Source of the DNA: Haloactinospora alba
GTDB taxonomy: Bacteria > Actinomycetota > Actinomycetes > Streptosporangiales > Streptosporangiaceae
Direction of reading: 5' to 3'
Assembly: GCF_006717075.1 (NCBI RefSeq)
Contig: NZ_VFQC01000003.1
Coordinates: 186,001 to 250,000, forward strand
DNA: 64,000 nucleotides
The translations under genes were made by a program, and so were the position numbers. Below are positions 17,127 to 27,313 of this stretch, piece by piece. How positions within the stretch are numbered: position 1 is the stretch's first letter; every line of letters begins with the position of its first letter. The notes beneath the pieces were generated by a model. That model had not been told where the DNA came from. It did not search any database and worked only from the letters and a program-made list of their open reading frames with translations.

Positions 17127-18083
17127 TCACACGCCGGCGAGGTCGGCCAGTACCTCGGCCTCGGCCATCTCACTCTCGGCCTCCTCCCGTGCGCCCCGGT
17201 TCACCAGGTCGAGGGAGGACTCCACCGCGCGCGCGAAGGCCCAGGCCACCAGCCGCTCCTCCGGTTCCCCCAGGATGCCGGAGGCCAGTCCGAAGCGGTG
17301 CCGCAGGACCCGGTGCGGGTCACTGTGATCCAGCGGCGGTTCGACCTGCATGACCAGCGGCCACAGGTCGTAGGCCGGGTCGCCGACCATCGGCTTCGGG
17401 TCGATCGCCAGCCACTGGCCGCCGCCCGCTTCCAGGATGTTGCCGGGGTTGGCGTCGCCGTGCACGACCGCCGCGCGTTCGGATGTCGCCGGAAGCGTCT
17501 CCAGCAGTGCGGCGCCCGCCTCCACCAGGTAGGGGTCGAAACCGGGCCGGTGGTACTCCATGTAACCGCGTGTCGCGGCCGCCCACTCCACCGTCACGTC
17601 GGCGAGGAACTCCATCCCGAGGCTCCCGCCCGGGTCGTGTTTCCACAACCCCGACAGGGTGTGCGCCCCGGCCGCCAACAGCTCCTCGGGGGAACCCTCG
17701 GCCTCACTCATCCGGCCACCCGGCTCGCACGCCTCCATCAGCATGGCGAAACCGTCCTCGGCCGACTCGTACAGGCGCACCGCGCCGTCACCGCCCCAGA
17801 ACCGCAACGCCCGCGCCTCACCCCGGCCCTCACGGTGCGGGTAGGCGACCTTGAGCACCGCGCGTCTCCCGGAGGCGGTGGCCACCGGTGCCACCCAGGA
17901 GCAGCTCCCTCCCTGGAAAGGACGGCCGAGCCGTAACCCCCACCGGTCGCGCAGCCCGAGCACGGTGCTCTCCAGCTCCTCGAGCCACGCCGGCCCGCCC
18001 GGCAGCGCCGCCACGGTCTCCTGCACGGCCGGTGGCGGCGGGGCCGGGTGTTCCTGGGGCGGGAGGATCGTCGGTCGCGTCAT
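17127..18083 (-). CDS. Streptomycin-6-kinase-like antibiotic phosphotransferase
   Basis: A 318-residue kinase of the aminoglycoside/hydroxyurea resistance (APH(6)) type. VVHGDANPGNIL is the catalytic loop with the Asp base and Asn ligand, and AIDPKPMVGDPAYDLW is the metal-binding DxD-equivalent and activation region. An N-terminal lobe carries the Lys-containing strand AVLKVAYPH. Such enzymes transfer phosphate from ATP to an antibiotic hydroxyl in the cytoplasm. In soil actinomycetes many homologues have unknown substrates, so resistance is not proven. Confidence 0.8.
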   Translation of the reverse strand: MTRPTILPPQEHPAPPPPAVQETVAALPGGPAWLEELESTVLGLRDRWGLRLGRPFQGGSCSWVAPVATASGRRAVLKVAYPHREGRGEARALRFWGGDGAVRLYESAEDGFAMLMEACEPGGRMSEAEGSPEELLAAGAHTLSGLWKHDPGGSLGMEFLADVTVEWAAATRGYMEYHRPGFDPYLVEAGAALLETLPATSERAAVVHGDANPGNILEAGGGQWLAIDPKPMVGDPAYDLWPLVMQVEPPLDHSDPHRVLRHRFGLASGILGEPEERLVAWAFARAVESSLDLVNRGAREEAESEMAEAEVLADLAGV

Positions 18084-18161
18084 ATCACACCGTCCACGTG
18101 GTGGGCTCGTACTGGCCCCACCCCGGCCGTCGGCAGGCCGGCGCCAGCGCGCGGGTCAGGG

Positions 18162-19157
18162 TCAGGACTCCTGGAAGAAGAGCTCGCGGCACAGGTGGGC
18201 GTGTCGCGAGTGGTCGGTGAACACGCCGTCGACGCCCGCGGCGAAGTACGCCTCGTATTCGGCGGCGAACCCACCATAGTCGTTCTCGGCGCCCGGCGAA
18301 CGCAGGTTCGCGGGAAGGAACCGGTTCTCGCTGCGGAACGTGAAGGGGTGGACGAGCAGTCCGGCCTCGTGGGCGTCGGACACCAGCGAGGTGGGCTCAC
18401 CCAGGTTGTCCTCGGAGTCGCGGGGGATCACCAGCCGCTTGTCCGGCCCGATCGCCTCGGCGTTCCCGGCCACCTCGGCCAGCCCCTCCGGGGTGGTGAA
18501 CGGCTGCCAGTGCTCCTCGGTGCCCATCAGCAGCACGCGGGGCACCTCCGCATCCTCCAGCTTCGCCAGGCTCTGGGACTCGAACGACTGCAGGAACACG
18601 GGGAGGTCCGGTTCCGGGCCGGTCAGACCCCGCTCCCGCAGGAGGGCGAGCAGCGGCGGTTCCAGGTCGAGACCGACGGAGGCGTGGTAGGCGGGGTGCT
18701 TCGTCTCCGGGTACACCCCGATGCGGCGGCCGAGCTCCGCGGTGAGCCGCTCGGCGAGGTCGATGATCTCCGACAGGGTCGGGATGGCGTACCTGCCGTC
18801 GTGGGCGGTGTTGTCCGCGCGCAGCTCCCGGAGCCGTTCGGTGGCGCCCAGCGTCCTGATCTCCGCCAGAGTGAAGTCCTGGGCGAACCAGCCGGTGTGC
18901 TCCCGGCCGTCGATCGTTCTGGTGGTGCGCCGGTCGGCGAACTCGGGCCGCTCGGCCACGTCGGTGGTGTCGTCGATGCGGGCCTCGTGCCGCGCGACCA
19001 GTTCCCCGTCCGCGGTGGCGACCAGGTCGACCTCGAGAAAGTCGCCCCCGTGCCGCGCCCCCAGCTCGTAGGAGCCCAGCGTGTGCTCGGGTCGGTGCCC
19101 CGAGGCGCCGCGGTGCGAGATGATCGGGATGGCAGGTTCCTGCTTGTTCTTGCGCAC
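18162..19157 (-). CDS. Glycerophosphodiester phosphodiesterase
   Basis: A 331-residue GDPD. SHRGASGHRPEHTLGSYELG contains the catalytic HR and PENT-like motif, and EVDLVATADGELVARHE carries the ExD metal ligands and second catalytic His. It hydrolyses glycerophosphodiesters to glycerol-3-phosphate and an alcohol with Ca2+ or Mg2+. There is no signal peptide, unlike secreted GlpQ, so it probably acts in the cytoplasm. The long C-terminal half (about 200-331) completes the TIM barrel. Confidence 0.9.
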   Translation of the reverse strand: MRKNKQEPAIPIISHRGASGHRPEHTLGSYELGARHGGDFLEVDLVATADGELVARHEARIDDTTDVAERPEFADRRTTRTIDGREHTGWFAQDFTLAEIRTLGATERLRELRADNTAHDGRYAIPTLSEIIDLAERLTAELGRRIGVYPETKHPAYHASVGLDLEPPLLALLRERGLTGPEPDLPVFLQSFESQSLAKLEDAEVPRVLLMGTEEHWQPFTTPEGLAEVAGNAEAIGPDKRLVIPRDSEDNLGEPTSLVSDAHEAGLLVHPFTFRSENRFLPANLRSPGAENDYGGFAAEYEAYFAAGVDGVFTDHSRHAHLCRELFFQES

Positions 19158-19254
19158 AGTCGAATTCCGTCCTTGACCGGGGCACCGGGCCCGCGCACAG
19201 ACGTGATGGCCGGCCCGGTCGGGCCGACCATCAGGTTTATACCGTCCTGCCCGG

Positions 19255-21027
<1,773 letters not shown>

Positions 21028-21030
21028 TCA

Positions 21031-23934
21031 GTGAAGGAGGGGTTGAGCACCAACGGCCGGCAGGGTGGCAGCGATGAGCGGAGCAACACGTGGAAGGAGC
21101 AGGACCCGCCCGTCCCGGCCTTCCGCCGCCTGGACTCGCTGTTCGCTCTGGTCAAGTTGGATCCCTACCGGATCCGGGATCAGTACAACGACCAATCCTC
21201 AGAGGATGACGGGGACAAAAGCGAACAGGAAGGCGAGCCCCAGGATCAGGACACTGGCCAGTCCCGAGAAGACGCCAGAAGTGAAGGTAAACAGAACAAC
21301 AACCTGAACGCCCAGGACCGGAAGATCTATGTGCACGTGATCAACGCGTTGTGGGGCCAGCAGCCGCCGAAGCCCGATGTGCCATGGTCCCGCCGGCTGT
21401 GGAGGTTCAAGAAGTGGCTTTACTGGGTCCTCGCGTGGGCAACCAGCGTCTCCTTCGGCAAGCTGGACGAGAAGGTCCTCTCGCCGCTGTCGTTCATCGT
21501 TACGTCGGTCGCCTCCGTCGGGGTCCCCTCCATCGCGGCTGCCTTCGGGAACTTCAACACTTTCGTGACAGTCTCAGCAGCGGTTCTCCTGATGCTGTTG
21601 AACACCGCGCTGTGGTTCCTGGTGCTGTTCCCCTGGCGCAAGTACGTGTGGCTGCAGAAGCAACCCCACTCACTGAGGGAGCCACAAAACGGAGCGGAGC
21701 CAAACGGGACCCGCCACTACCGGGAAGTGGGGGTGCGGGTTCTCAACGCCTACCACGAGAAAACGAACAAGAACCAGGCGTTCGACGCCGAGGACCCTCC
21801 GGATATCCAGAAACTCGCCGTCAACGCCCTGTTGAGCGACCTCGAGGACGCCTACGGCATCAGCCGCTGGCGGCACCGGTGGCCGTGGCCGCGCCGGCAG
21901 CGGTTCCGCCTGCCCACACTGATCGCCGACGTCCGCCATCTCAGCGAGGCGGAGGTGCACCTGCTCCGGCTGATCGAACGCGCCCGCCTCTCCTGGAAGT
22001 TCCCCGACCCGCTCGTCGTCACGCTGGTACGACCGCGCGGCCAACCGCTCCCCGCGGGGATCGCCGGCGATGTCGCCGCCCGTGCCCGTAGGGACGCGCG
22101 CAAGGAGAAGGAGGGAGCGATCCAGCCGCCCGAGGTCCGGGAATGGCGGCGCGTCCGCTACCTCATCGGTCGGGTGGGGCAGCAACGGACCCTGACGATG
22201 GCCGTGGACACAGCATCCGCAAAGGGGGAGGTGGAACCCGACAGGCACTTCGCCTACACCAAAGCCATGCTGGCCCTGCGGACCTCTGCCTACACCGGCT
22301 GCGCCCTGTCAGCGGTGGTGACGCTTCTGGCCGCCGGGTCGCTGACCGCGCACGCACTCAACCCGTGCGTGCAGGGGGCGGCGCTGACACCGCCGAGCGA
22401 CGTCGACAATCGCGGGAAGGAGTGCGTGGGCCTGACCGACGGCTCGTTCGCGTTCGACGACCGCCTGGAGCGGGTGCAACAGCGGATCGCCGAGGAGAAC
22501 GAGGCGGTGGAGAAGTCCGACGAGCCCTACGTGACCGTCGTGTACCTGGGGGCCATGTCCCGGGAGGGCGGGAGCGCGGACGGCGGGAACGGCGACAGCG
22601 ACGCCCTGGCGGGCGTGCACGGCGAACTGGCGGGGCTCGCGGTGCGGCAGCGGGAGCACAACGAGGACCGCTCCGGAACCGGGGACGATCCCTCCCCGGC
22701 GCTCCGGGTGCTGCTGGCCAACACCGGCGCCCGCTGGCAGCACGGGCGTGAGGTGGCGCGACTGGTGGCCGAGAGGGCGCGGGACCCGGAGAGGGCGGGA
22801 GACGAGCGGATCGTGGCCGCGGTCGGCTTCGGACAGAGCCTGGAACCGACGACGGAGGCCGTCCGGGAGCTCACACGCGCCGCCATCCCGATGGTGGGCA
22901 GCACGACGACCTTCGACGGCATCGCCGAGATGGAGACGGGCGGGAGCAGTCCCTTCTTCTATCCCGTCGCGCCCTCCAACACCCGTATCGCCACCCAGGC
23001 CGCCCACTGGGCGCGGTACGGCGCCTCCCCCGCGGAGGAGGGCAGTGCGGGGCACCGGCTGGAACCCGCGGACACGGCGGTGGCGCTCGCCGACGACACG
23101 CAGGACGAGAGCTACGGGGTGGACCTGGCGTCCACGTTCATGCGGGAGTTCTCCACGCGGGGAGGGCAGGCGTACCAGCAGCGGGGGGCCGCGCCCCACA
23201 CCACCGCGGGGGGAGAGGAACTCCCGGAGGGTGTGGTCCCCTACGGAGCCGAGGCCGGGCGGACCCTGGGCGAGCGCATCGAACGGATCTGCCGCACGGA
23301 CCCCACACCGGACGTGGTCTACTACGCGGGCCGCTCCGACGAGTTCGGACAGCTCTACGGGAACCTCCCGCGCAACGGGGCGTGCGCGGACGGGATGACC
23401 GTCATCGGCAGCGACGACATCGCCAAGTACATCACCGACCACATCGAGAACCTCAGTGAGAACACCGGTGACTTCCCGGTGTTCTACACTCCCCTGGCCG
23501 CCAGCGACACCCGCTCCAACACCAGTGAGCTGAACGAGGACGGGTTCTACTCCGAGCTGGACACGTTCACGGCGGAGGAACTCGACCTCGGGGAGGAGAA
23601 CCCCGGGCGGGAACGGCCCTCGACCGCGCACGCGGTCATGGCCAACGACACCCTCACGGTCGTGGCCCGGGCGGCGACCCGGGCGGGGCTGGCGGACATG
23701 GAGCACCGCGGGGACTGGGAGACACCCACCTACCTGGACGTGGAGCTCCGCGCGACCGAGCGGGTCGCCGGAGTGAGCGGCGTGCTCGGTTTCGGGGGAG
23801 AGGAGGACCGCTGGAAGGACGACAAGCTCGTGCAGCTCGTCCAGGCCGGGCCCCGGCAGGAGCAGCAGTTCATCGCGGCGTGCGGGCGTATCACTCCCAG
23901 CACGGGCGACACGGGCCCCAACTGCTACCGGTGA
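21031..23934 (+). CDS. Membrane protein with extracellular PBP type I-like domain
   Basis: A 967-residue protein. An acidic Gln/Asp/Glu-rich N-terminal region (about 50-95) is followed by hydrophobic segments at about 155-175 and 177-203, a cytosolic basic region, and one more TM at about 420-443. Residues about 480-960 resemble a type I periplasmic binding protein: VTVVYLGAMSR, VLLANTGARWQHG, VAAVGFGQSL, IPMVGSTTTFDG and SPFFYPVAPSNTRIATQAA follow the LivJ pattern. It therefore looks like a membrane-tethered ligand sensor rather than a transporter component; no permease is adjacent. GTG 21031 and TTG 21043 are both possible starts, each close to AAGGAGGGG. The output is unknown. Confidence 0.7.
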   Translation: MKEGLSTNGRQGGSDERSNTWKEQDPPVPAFRRLDSLFALVKLDPYRIRDQYNDQSSEDDGDKSEQEGEPQDQDTGQSREDARSEGKQNNNLNAQDRKIYVHVINALWGQQPPKPDVPWSRRLWRFKKWLYWVLAWATSVSFGKLDEKVLSPLSFIVTSVASVGVPSIAAAFGNFNTFVTVSAAVLLMLLNTALWFLVLFPWRKYVWLQKQPHSLREPQNGAEPNGTRHYREVGVRVLNAYHEKTNKNQAFDAEDPPDIQKLAVNALLSDLEDAYGISRWRHRWPWPRRQRFRLPTLIADVRHLSEAEVHLLRLIERARLSWKFPDPLVVTLVRPRGQPLPAGIAGDVAARARRDARKEKEGAIQPPEVREWRRVRYLIGRVGQQRTLTMAVDTASAKGEVEPDRHFAYTKAMLALRTSAYTGCALSAVVTLLAAGSLTAHALNPCVQGAALTPPSDVDNRGKECVGLTDGSFAFDDRLERVQQRIAEENEAVEKSDEPYVTVVYLGAMSREGGSADGGNGDSDALAGVHGELAGLAVRQREHNEDRSGTGDDPSPALRVLLANTGARWQHGREVARLVAERARDPERAGDERIVAAVGFGQSLEPTTEAVRELTRAAIPMVGSTTTFDGIAEMETGGSSPFFYPVAPSNTRIATQAAHWARYGASPAEEGSAGHRLEPADTAVALADDTQDESYGVDLASTFMREFSTRGGQAYQQRGAAPHTTAGGEELPEGVVPYGAEAGRTLGERIERICRTDPTPDVVYYAGRSDEFGQLYGNLPRNGACADGMTVIGSDDIAKYITDHIENLSENTGDFPVFYTPLAASDTRSNTSELNEDGFYSELDTFTAEELDLGEENPGRERPSTAHAVMANDTLTVVARAATRAGLADMEHRGDWETPTYLDVELRATERVAGVSGVLGFGGEEDRWKDDKLVQLVQAGPRQEQQFIAACGRITPSTGDTGPNCYR

Positions 23935-23998
23935 TCCGGTTCCGCCGGTGGTCGTCCCGCCGGGGGTGAAGCCGGCTCGGGCGGCCACCGAACCGAAA

Positions 23999-24028
23999 AA
24001 GATCCCGCGATCGTGATCACGGGATCTT
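23999..24028. terminator. Bidirectional terminator
   Basis: AAGATCCCG and CGGGATCTT form a long near-perfect palindrome with A-rich and T-rich ends, between two convergent genes (stops at 23934 and 24060). Confidence 0.8.
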
Positions 24029-24059
24029 CTCCGGTGTGCTCCGTGGGGGAAGGGGTGGG

Positions 24060-25166
24060 TTACACGCCCTGGGCTAGCGCCTCATCGGCTCCCTCGACCT
24101 CCTTGATGTCGCGCGCCGCCGGCCCGGTGTAGTGGGCGCTGGGCCGGATCAGCCGCCCGGTGCGCTTCTCCTCCAGGATGTGTGCCGACCACCCCGCGGT
24201 CCGGGCGGAGGTGAACATCGACACGAACATGTCGGAGGGGATCTGGGCGAAGTCCAGGACCACCGCGGCCCAGTACTCTACGTTGGTGGCGAGCACCCGG
24301 TCCGGCTTGCGGGCGTGCAGCTCCTCCAGGGCCGCGTTCTCCAGCGCCGCGGCCACCTCGTAGCGCGGGGCGTCGAGTTCCTGGGCCGTGCGGCGCAGCA
24401 CGCGGGCGCGGGGGTCCTCCGCACGGTAGATGCGGTGGCCGAAGCCCATGAGCCGGTCGCCGCGGTCCAGCGCCTGGCGTACGAACTGCCGCGCGTCCCC
24501 GATGCGTTCGGTCTCGTCCAGCATGTGCAGCACGCGGGCCGGGGCACCGCCGTGCAGCGGCCCGGACATGGCACCGACCGCGCCGGAGAGCGAGGCGGCC
24601 ACGTCCGCCCCGGTGGAGGCGATGACACGGGACGTGAACGTGGACGCGTTCATCCCGTGCTCGGCAGCGGACGTCCAGTAGGCGTCCACGGCCTTGACAT
24701 GTCGCGGGTCTGGGTCCCCGCGGAGCTGGATCATGAACTGCTCCACGACGGACCTGCCCTCGTCAACCCGGCTCTGCGGGACGGCCGGCTGGTCACCGCG
24801 CGCGGACTGCGCGATAACCGAGAGAGCGGCGGAGGCTGCCCGGGCCACGTTGTCGCGCGCCTCCTGCTCGTCGATGTCGAGCAACGGTTTGAAGCCCCAG
24901 CGCGGAGCCAGGGTCGCCAGCGTGCTCTGCACATCGACACGGACGTCGCCGGTGCTTACCGGGAGAGAGATGGGATCCGCGAAGGGAAGTCCGGGGTTGA
25001 AACTGTTGTCGACCAACAGCCCCCAAACGCGCCCGAAGCTCGCGCGGCCGACGAGGTTCTCGATGTCGACTCCCCGGTACCGGAGGGCACCGCCCTCCTT
25101 GTCCGGTTCGGCGATCTCGGTCTCGAACGCCACGACTCCTTCGAGCCCGGGTTTGAAGTCCGACAT
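24060..25166 (-). CDS. citA: Citrate synthase 2
   Basis: A 368-residue type I-like short citrate synthase. It condenses acetyl-CoA (or propionyl-CoA) with oxaloacetate. EHGMNASTFTSRV holds the first active-site His, GGAPARVLHML and GFGHRIYRAEDPRARVL the second His and CoA loop, and the late Asp region follows. The ATG at 25166 has GGAGGAAG 9 bases upstream and gives the family N-terminus; a longer frame to 25214 is not needed. It is divergent from pdxH. The pairing of citA-type synthase with serC and pdxH is common in actinobacteria. Methylcitrate activity cannot be excluded. Confidence 0.9.
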   Translation of the reverse strand: MSDFKPGLEGVVAFETEIAEPDKEGGALRYRGVDIENLVGRASFGRVWGLLVDNSFNPGLPFADPISLPVSTGDVRVDVQSTLATLAPRWGFKPLLDIDEQEARDNVARAASAALSVIAQSARGDQPAVPQSRVDEGRSVVEQFMIQLRGDPDPRHVKAVDAYWTSAAEHGMNASTFTSRVIASTGADVAASLSGAVGAMSGPLHGGAPARVLHMLDETERIGDARQFVRQALDRGDRLMGFGHRIYRAEDPRARVLRRTAQELDAPRYEVAAALENAALEELHARKPDRVLATNVEYWAAVVLDFAQIPSDMFVSMFTSARTAGWSAHILEEKRTGRLIRPSAHYTGPAARDIKEVEGADEALAQGV

Positions 25167-25314
25167 ACCGGCTTCCTCCGTCTTCTCGGTCCATGGAAAA
25201 TGGGGTGCATCCATTGAACCGTTTGGGGATATTTCGGTGACACGTGAGGTGTCGTTAGTGTGCTACCGCCGCCGGGTGGCGCTTACCCCGCAGACCATGT
25301 GAGGATGCACCACT

Positions 25315-25980
25315 GTGAACCATTGTGATCCCGCTGAGCTGCGGGAACCGTACGACGGTACGCCGTTGTGCCGTGTAGATCTGGCTGATCACCCTATGCA
25401 GCAGTTTCACATCTGGTTCACACAGGTGCACGACTCGGGTCTGGCCGAACCGAACGCGATGGTGCTCGCGACGGTCGACCCGCTGGGAACCCCCCGGACG
25501 CGAACGGTCCTCCTCAAAGCCTACGACCGTCGCGGCCTGTGCTTCTTCACGAACCGCCATTCCCCGAAAGGCCGGGCGGTCCTCCAGAATCCCCAGGTCA
25601 GCGTCACATTCCCGTGGCACGCGGCGCAGCGACAGGTCATCGTGTCCGGTCGTGCAAAACCTCTCAGTGCGGAAGAGAACGACGCCTACTTCCGTTCCCG
25701 CCCGTACGGCTCGCAGATCGCCGCCTGGGCGAGCGAACACCAGTCCGAGCCCGTGACCGACCGGGTGGAGCTCAACGAGCGCTACGCGCGCGTGGCCCAA
25801 CGGTGGCCGGAGGGGACCGAGGTCCCCCGTCCCCCGTACTGGGGCGGGTTTCGTATCGTCTGTTCGGAAGTGGAATTCTGGCAGGGTGGATCCAATCGAA
25901 TGCATGATCGATTCCGCTACCTGCTGGTCGCCGGTAACGCTGTCGACGGGACGTGGAGGGTGGACCGGCTCTCCCCGTGA
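25315..25980 (+). CDS. pdxH: Pyridoxamine 5'-phosphate oxidase
   Basis: A 221-residue FMN-dependent oxidase that converts pyridoxamine or pyridoxine 5'-phosphate to PLP. AMVLATVDPLGTPRTRTVLLK, split by FMN contacts, is followed by FFTNRHSPKG, FPWHAAQRQV and the C-terminal R-x-W-like WRVDRLSP, which ends the family. The GTG start follows GAGGATGCACC. PLP made here serves aminotransferases such as the nearby SerC. Confidence 0.95.
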   Translation: MNHCDPAELREPYDGTPLCRVDLADHPMQQFHIWFTQVHDSGLAEPNAMVLATVDPLGTPRTRTVLLKAYDRRGLCFFTNRHSPKGRAVLQNPQVSVTFPWHAAQRQVIVSGRAKPLSAEENDAYFRSRPYGSQIAAWASEHQSEPVTDRVELNERYARVAQRWPEGTEVPRPPYWGGFRIVCSEVEFWQGGSNRMHDRFRYLLVAGNAVDGTWRVDRLSP

Positions 25981-26226
25981 ACATCGCGTGTCACGGAGGG
26001 GACCGTTCGTCGCCGACCCCCGATCCGCCCCGCCCCGTACGGCAGTGGGAGGCACGCCGCCACGCTATTATGTAACGCATCGGTGGCCGCTCCCGCGGCC
26101 AGGGGCGTGCGGGCCGGTCGGCGTGGCCAGCGTCGCCGGGTCGGCGAGGAATCTACCGCCACTGGTCTGTGTTGAGAGTCCAGCCGCTACCAGCTCTCAA
26201 CGGGCCCACGAGGGGAGGGGGAGCAC

Positions 26227-26937
26227 GTGACCGCACATGGGCTGATCGACACCACGGAGATGTACCTCAAGACGATCTTCGAGCTTGAGGAGGAAGGCAT
26301 CGTGCCGCTGCGGGCGCGGATCGCCGAACGCCTGCAGCAGAGCGGACCCACGGTGAGCCAGACGGTCGCCCGGATGGAGCGCGACGGCCTGCTGCGCGTG
26401 GAGAACGACCGTCACCTCCTGATGACCGACGAGGGCCGCAGACTCGCCACGCACGTGATGCGCAAGCACCGCCTCGCCGAGCGCCTCCTGGTGGACGTGA
26501 TCGCTCTCCCCTGGGAGGACGTGCACGTGGAGGCGTGTCGCTGGGAGCACGTGATATCCGACGCGGTCGAGGAGCGGCTGATGCGGGTACTGGACGCGCC
26601 GGAGGTGTGTCCCCACGGCAACCCGATCCCCGGGTTCGACTCGTTGGGGCCGATCGACTCCGTTACCGAGCCGATCACCAACGACGAGATCGTCTCGATG
26701 CTCGAGGTGGTCGGGTCGACCGAGGTGACCGCGGTCGTGCGGCGTATCAGCGAACAGCTGCAGAGTGACACCGACATTATGCTCGCTCTGAAGCGCGCCG
26801 GGGTACAACCGGAGACGGAAGTGCGGCTGCTCGCCGGTGAGGACGGCGTTCGGGTGATTGATGGTGGTAGCGAGGATGGCGAGTCCAGCGAGCTCCCTCG
26901 GAACATCGCCAGCCATATTTTCGTCACGAAACCGTAA
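26227..26937 (+). CDS. ideR: Iron-dependent regulator (DtxR family)
   Basis: A 236-residue regulator closely resembling mycobacterial IdeR. The HTH is at about 25-60 (RIAERLQQSGPTVSQTVARM). Metal-site residues are all present with a shift of two from DtxR: Met12, Cys104, Glu107, His108 (site 2) and His81, Glu85, His100 (site 1). A C-terminal SH3-like domain (about 150-236) completes it. With Fe2+ bound it represses iron-uptake and activates storage genes. The GTG at 26227 follows GGGGAGGGGGAGC. Confidence 0.9.
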   Translation: MTAHGLIDTTEMYLKTIFELEEEGIVPLRARIAERLQQSGPTVSQTVARMERDGLLRVENDRHLLMTDEGRRLATHVMRKHRLAERLLVDVIALPWEDVHVEACRWEHVISDAVEERLMRVLDAPEVCPHGNPIPGFDSLGPIDSVTEPITNDEIVSMLEVVGSTEVTAVVRRISEQLQSDTDIMLALKRAGVQPETEVRLLAGEDGVRVIDGGSEDGESSELPRNIASHIFVTKP

Positions 26938-27313
26938 GCCCATGGTGCGGCGCCTTCGCCGCATGTCAACCGCCGTGAAATGGCGTAATGCTCTGCGGAT
27001 ACGCGCCAGCCGTTGCTACGCTCGTTGCGAGGCAGGGGCAATCCGAGCTTCGGGGGGAGGAAGCGGCTTTCCGGTGCACGTTCCGCTTCGGCAGCACCGA
27101 CGGTTCCCAGTCGACAGGTGGCGTTCCGGGGGGCGGCAGTGCTCCCGGAAGGGCGGGAGCGAACACCTTTCCCGGCCGCGGGAGGCCGGACGCGACGGCA
27201 GGCCGGTCCTCACCGCCGGTATCCCGCATAGCAGCAGAGAGTGAACTCGTGTTCGAATTCGTGAGGGCGATTCTGCCTGATTGGAAGGACGGGGTATCCG
27301 GCCCAGATCACCG
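26938..27313. other. Intergenic region with ideR terminator
   Basis: A hairpin of TGCGGCG and CGCCGCA with a 4-base loop (26946-26963) directly follows ideR. The rest of the 376 bases holds no convincing gene; a GC-rich leader with AGCTTCGGGGGGAGGAAGC precedes the phosphatase gene. Confidence 0.5.

Noticed and set aside
17127-18083. Naming the kinase as a specific streptomycin-resistance gene
   Set aside because: The family is clear but the substrate is not; many homologues in actinomycetes confer no known resistance.
26990-27250. Possible c-di-AMP-type riboswitch before the phosphatase gene
   Set aside because: Only a GC-rich leader with GGGGCAATCC is seen; the remaining conserved elements are absent.
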